8,448 nt of DNA from Syntrophaceae bacterium UBA2208. Its GTDB lineage: Bacteria > Desulfobacterota > BSN033 > UBA1163. Each line of letters starts with the position of its first letter. The stretch's first letter is position 1. The notes beneath the pieces are model-generated. The model did not search any database. It was given only the letters and a program-made list of their open reading frames with translations, and was not told where the DNA came from. Positions 5,426 through 8,448 of this stretch are shown here, piece by piece. The stretch is taken from positions 3,215-11,662 of the forward strand of contig DCUS01000146.1 in assembly GCA_002327885.1 (NCBI GenBank). Reading direction: 5' to 3'. Position numbers and translations under genes: made by a program.

Positions 5426-6600
5426 CTTTTTATTGATAAATAGTTGATGACGATCTGTGCATAAATGTGGGCAGCCAGGACTAAAGCCTCCACCCCCACC
5501 GACTCATCTCTGGTATGGCTCTGATTCGTGTCTCCCGGACCGAAGATGAGGGTTGGAATACAACATTGGTTAATATAAAATCGTGAATCCGTAAATCCAG
5601 AAAACGCTCTCAGTGGAGGCTTTTTCCCCGTTACCTCTTGGATGGCCTCGACGCCAATTTTGACAATTTCCGCTTCAGGGTCGGTTTCAGAAGGTTCTGC
5701 AAAATCGATTTCCTCCATGCGATATTGAAAAAGGGGGTCTTGTCGTTCCAAAGAATGTAACCTTTCTTTGATTTCCTTTAAAACTTCTTCCTTCTTTTCT
5801 CCGGGCAACATTCGCCGATCTAATTCAATACTGCAACAATCTGGAACGATATTAATTTTCGTTCCGCCTTGAATGGTTCCGATGCTGAGGGTGGGCTTTC
5901 CCAGCAAGGGATGTTCCTTTTCCATAGGAATTAGATTTATTTGATGGATTAACTTCGTCATTTTTTCGATGGCATTCACCCCCAAAAGGGGTCTTGCGCT
6001 GTGGGCGGATTTCCCAAGTGTGGAAATTCTAAGCCAGAGGGCTCCCTTATGGGCGATGACAGGTTGGAGGTCAGACGGTTCTCCTACGATGGCGCCGTCG
6101 CCATAAATCCGTCCCCTCTGGGTTAAAAATCCCATGCCTTGATGACCATGAGATTCCTCGTCAGAGACTAAATGAAGGATGACAGCGCCTTGATGCAGGT
6201 GAATTTTCGACCGGTCAATTATCGAGAGGGCGTGAATGAAAGAGGCAATTCCACTTTTCATATCCGATGCCCCGCGGCCATAGATTCTTCCTTTGTGGCG
6301 TTTTCCCCGGAAAGGGGGGTCCTTCCATTGAGAGGGGTCTCCAGCGGGGACAACATCCAGATGGCCGTTAAAGATGAGTGTTCGGCCACCCCTTCCCCAT
6401 CTTCTTTCGGCGATGAGGTTCCATCTCCCTTTGGGAGAGAGAAGAGTTCTTACTCTAAACCCCATCCTGGAGAGGAGAGGTTTCAAAAATTGCGCCGCCA
6501 ATTTTTCATTTCCAGGTGGGTTTTCGGTAGGAATTTGAACTAACCGGGCAGTTAACTCGACCAGATCGTTCTTTTTGATGAAGCGATTTAAATTAATCAA
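5422..6600 (-). CDS. M20-family metallo-deacylase/peptidase (ArgE/DapE-like)
   Basis: Cytoplasmic di-zinc hydrolase, 392 aa, the usual size for ArgE/DapE/ACY1-type enzymes that remove acyl groups from amino acids or cut dipeptides. All expected metal and catalytic residues are visible: H80 and D82 in NGHLDVVP, bridging D113 in GRGASDMKSG, general base E148 and ligand E149 in SDEES, E174 in VGEPS, and H362 in GPGDTNQSHTRDE. The lid/dimerisation domain (about 184-295) includes GKSAHSARP with H200, which in DapE reaches into the partner's active site. The start is a TTG: GAGAGG lies 5 bases upstream and no better in-frame start is nearby. It is first in a two-gene operon with the isochorismatase-like hydrolase. 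DapE, ArgE, aminoacylase and dipeptidase activities cannot be told apart from sequence; the absence of arg or dap neighbours argues for a catabolic or salvage role. Confidence 0.93.
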   Translation of the reverse strand: MINLNRFIKKNDLVELTARLVQIPTENPPGNEKLAAQFLKPLLSRMGFRVRTLLSPKGRWNLIAERRWGRGGRTLIFNGHLDVVPAGDPSQWKDPPFRGKRHKGRIYGRGASDMKSGIASFIHALSIIDRSKIHLHQGAVILHLVSDEESHGHQGMGFLTQRGRIYGDGAIVGEPSDLQPVIAHKGALWLRISTLGKSAHSARPLLGVNAIEKMTKLIHQINLIPMEKEHPLLGKPTLSIGTIQGGTKINIVPDCCSIELDRRMLPGEKKEEVLKEIKERLHSLERQDPLFQYRMEEIDFAEPSETDPEAEIVKIGVEAIQEVTGKKPPLRAFSGFTDSRFYINQCCIPTLIFGPGDTNQSHTRDESVGVEALVLAAHIYAQIVINYLSIKR

Positions 6601-6621
6601 AACAACCTCTCAATAGGCTCC

Positions 6622-6650
6622 ATCTTACAAAGAAAGCCGAACAAAAGCAA
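6622..6650 (-). promoter_or_regulatory. Possible promoter of the M20-hydrolase operon
   Basis: Read on the minus strand, TTGCTT (6650-6645), a 17-base spacer and TAAGAT (6627-6622) lie just upstream of the TTG start at 6600. Matches are 3 of 6 and 4 of 6, so this is only a candidate, but it is the best-placed pair in the divergent intergenic region. Confidence 0.3.
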
Positions 6651-6661
6651 ACAAAATTGAA

Positions 6662-6706
6662 CTGACGGTCAGCTATCGGCTATCGGCGAGATGTCAGTGA
6701 TCTGAC
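6662..6706. repeat. Cluster of CTGAC/GTCAG palindromes and a CTATCGG tandem pair
   Basis: CTGAC-G-GTCAG (6662-6672), two direct copies of CTATCGG (6673-6686), then GTCAG-TGAT-CTGAC (6693-6706). The four CTGAC/GTCAG words are arranged symmetrically, so either two small hairpins or one larger one could form. The cluster lies between two divergent genes and might be an operator or a remnant of an intergenic repeat. No regulator can be named. Confidence 0.4.
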
Positions 6707-6740
6707 TTCCCTTTTTGAAATAGTCTTAGATTTTGGCCCC

Positions 6741-6769
6741 TTGTCCTGTCCTATGTCTTATTATATATT
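6741..6769 (+). promoter_or_regulatory. Sigma70-type promoter of the DUF4301 gene
   Basis: TTGTCC (6741-6746, 4 of 6), a 17-base spacer and TATATT (6764-6769, 5 of 6). Transcription would start near 6776, leaving a leader of about 38 bases that contains the GGAGGAG ribosome binding site. Confidence 0.5.
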
Positions 6770-6813
6770 AAACTGAGGGACGCCTGGAATCGCTCTGGAG
6801 GAGAAGTGGAATA

Positions 6814-8340
6814 ATGGGTTTAAATGTCTTTTCGGAAGGGGACTTAAAAACGATAGCCGCAAAAGGTATCAATGTTCAGGAAATCTCAAGACAGCTTGAA
6901 ATATTCCGCCGAGGAATTGAACCTGTCAGATTAATAAGGCCTGCGCGGGTTGGGGACGGCATCGTTCAGATGCCTCCGAATGAGAGGGAAGCCTTTGTTT
7001 CCCTCCACAATCAGGCTGCGGAAAAAGGCCGGATGCTCAAATTTGTGCCAGCTTCAGGGGTCGCTAGCCGGATGTTCAAAGACTGGTACGGGTGGTATCA
7101 GCGAGGAAAATTCGATTCGGCCGAGCGGCTAAATGAGTTTCTTCAAAACATCCTCAAGTTTGCCTTCTACGATGACCTAAAAGAAGTCATGACTTCGGAG
7201 AGAGAAGAAATCGAAAACTGTATCCGAGAGGGAAGATGCGCCAATATCCTTGAATTTATCCTTACGCCGCGGGGTCTTAACTATAACTGGCTTCCCAAGG
7301 CATTGCTGAAATTTCACATCTACCCCGGTCGTTGCCGGACCGCTTTAGAGGAACATCTTGCCGAGGCAGCCCTCTATGTCCGGGATGCCGGGAACGTCTG
7401 CAGGGTCCATTTTACCGTTTCGGATGAACACGAATCCCGATTTAACGATTTGCTTTCCCGGGTAAAAGGCTATTATGAAGACCTGTTTAACGTAAAATTC
7501 GAAATTGCCGTGACGATACAGCATCCCTCTACGGATACGATAGCCGTAGACATTGGGAATAGACCTTTCCGGGACAGGGGCGGGAAAATCGTATTTCGGC
7601 CGGGAGGTCATGGTTCGCTCCTCAAAAATCTCAATGCCATGGATGGCGATATCATTTTCATAAAGAATATTGACAATGTCGTTCCTGACCGTTTAAAGGA
7701 CATCACCGTTTTTTATAAGAAAATCCTCGGAGGGCATCTTGTGCAATTACAGGATAAGATCTTCCATCATCTGAGACTCCTCTCTAAAAAACGAGTGGAT
7801 AATGATCTGTTGTCAAGGGTACTCCATTTTTGCCAGGAAGAGCTATTTCTTTTCTTTCCCGATGGATTCTGGAAGGACACGTTATCCGGCAAGAAAAAAT
7901 ATGTCTTCCGTTTGTTGAATAGGCCGGTGCGCGTTTGTGGCATGGTGAAAAACGAGGGCGAGCCTGGCGGAGGCCCTTTCTGGGTTGAGGAGAAGGGAAT
8001 CCGATCACTTCAGATTGTGGAGCAGAACCAAATCGACCTGAATTCAGAAGAGCAGAAAGATATCTGGAAATCCTCCACACACTTCAATCCCGTTGATCTG
8101 GTATGCGGGATCAAAAATTATCAGGGAGAAAAATTTGATCTGAACGCTTATGTCAATATGGACACCTTCCTCATTTCAAAGAAGTCTCATGAAGAGGGCG
8201 AGCTTAAGGCGCTCGAGTTGCCGGGCCTGTGGAACGGATCGATGGCGTTCTGGAACACCGTTTTTGTGGAGGTTCCTCTTGAGACTTTCAATCCCGTGAA
8301 GACCGTTGACGATCTGCTTCGGAAATCGCATCGGCCGTAA
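6814..8340 (+). CDS. DUF4301 family protein, possible nucleotidyltransferase-like enzyme
   Basis: Full-length member (508 aa) of a conserved family of unknown function known mainly from Bacteroidetes and some Deltaproteobacteria. No signal peptide or membrane segment is seen, so it is probably cytoplasmic. Conserved blocks in order are FVPASGVASRMFK (77-89), PKALLKFHIY (161-170), the TALEEH region (176-181), HFTVSDEHE (199-207), HPSTDTIAVD (237-246), FRPGGHGSLL (261-270), IIFIKNIDNVVPD (280-292), RPVRVCGMVKNEGEPGGGPFWV (370-391, split here only by name), STHFNPVDLVCG (421-432) and LPGLWNGSMAFWNT (469-482). A glycine/serine-rich turn ending in RMFK followed by a PK motif, and later GGHG and NIDN blocks, recall UDP-sugar pyrophosphorylases and other GT-A nucleotidyltransferases; that is my inference. 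GGAGGAG lies 10 bases before the ATG. It is divergent from the hydrolase operon with its own promoter, and no downstream partner is visible. Family call is good; function is open. Confidence 0.88.
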   Translation: MGLNVFSEGDLKTIAAKGINVQEISRQLEIFRRGIEPVRLIRPARVGDGIVQMPPNEREAFVSLHNQAAEKGRMLKFVPASGVASRMFKDWYGWYQRGKFDSAERLNEFLQNILKFAFYDDLKEVMTSEREEIENCIREGRCANILEFILTPRGLNYNWLPKALLKFHIYPGRCRTALEEHLAEAALYVRDAGNVCRVHFTVSDEHESRFNDLLSRVKGYYEDLFNVKFEIAVTIQHPSTDTIAVDIGNRPFRDRGGKIVFRPGGHGSLLKNLNAMDGDIIFIKNIDNVVPDRLKDITVFYKKILGGHLVQLQDKIFHHLRLLSKKRVDNDLLSRVLHFCQEELFLFFPDGFWKDTLSGKKKYVFRLLNRPVRVCGMVKNEGEPGGGPFWVEEKGIRSLQIVEQNQIDLNSEEQKDIWKSSTHFNPVDLVCGIKNYQGEKFDLNAYVNMDTFLISKKSHEEGELKALELPGLWNGSMAFWNTVFVEVPLETFNPVKTVDDLLRKSHRP

Positions 8341-8448
8341 GAGATTTATAAATTCCTGTGTCATTCGTGTCGTCGCTCCCCGGAGCTATCTATGTTGGGC
8401 CATGCCTTCTAATCCCAGAGAAACTTTTTGAATGTAGTCATTTTGACT
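8341..8448. other. Gene-free tail of the window
   Basis: No coding sequence or RNA gene is recognisable on either strand. It contains an A/T palindrome ATTTATAAAT (8344-8353) and a short GC-rich inverted repeat, GCTCC-CC-GGAGC (8375-8386), with no T-run after it, so a terminator for the DUF4301 gene is not established. Confidence 0.5.

Noticed and set aside
6172..6543. Plus-strand open frame of 123 codons inside the M20 gene
   Set aside because: It is antisense to the zinc-ligand region of the deacylase and has no recognisable domain.
8375..8386. GCTCC-CC-GGAGC inverted repeat as terminator of the DUF4301 gene
   Set aside because: The spacer is too short to form a full loop, leaving about 4 bp of stem, and no T-run follows.

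Overview
The window holds six intact protein-coding genes and no RNA genes, CRISPR array, insertion sequence or broken gene that I can see. The content suggests an anaerobic, respiring Gram-negative bacterium, most likely Desulfobacterota (former Deltaproteobacteria) or a neighbouring phylum. The grounds are an inner-membrane-anchored 18-haem cytochrome c, the NADH/NAD+ sensor Rex, an archaeal-like class III aminotransferase, a DUF4301 protein, and a C6/G6 palindromic element of the kind scattered through such genomes. This placement is an inference from gene content, not a phylogeny.

Layout. Bases 76-2265 (+) encode a NapC/NrfH-type multihaem cytochrome, best started at a GTG with a strong ribosome binding site. 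Bases 2419-3075 (+) encode Rex, started at TTG and preceded by a clear promoter and a probable autoregulatory Rex operator. Bases 3076-3387 carry no gene but contain two hairpin-forming elements and a good promoter. Bases 3388-4767 (+) encode a class III PLP aminotransferase. Facing it on the minus strand is a two-gene operon, 6600-4817: an M20 (ArgE/DapE-type) metallo-deacylase, then an isochorismatase-fold cysteine hydrolase, overlapping by 4 bases (ATGA). A 213-base divergent intergenic region with promoters and small palindromes separates this operon from a DUF4301 gene at 6814-8340 (+). The last 108 bases show no gene.

How the genes may work together. The cytochrome probably takes electrons from the membrane quinol pool and spreads them through periplasmic haems. 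Rex next door senses the cytoplasmic NADH/NAD+ ratio, so the left part looks like redox and respiratory functions. The middle part (aminotransferase, deacylase, amidase-like hydrolase) looks like catabolism or salvage of an N-acylated or amidated amino compound, but the substrate cannot be read from sequence. The DUF4301 protein has no established function; its motifs resemble those of nucleotidyltransferases.

The observations most worth following are the tandem-duplicated 18-haem architecture with two haem-free helical inserts and non-standard haem motifs, the rex promoter/operator arrangement, the four-cysteine cluster in the aminotransferase, and the nucleotidyltransferase-like motifs of the DUF4301 protein.
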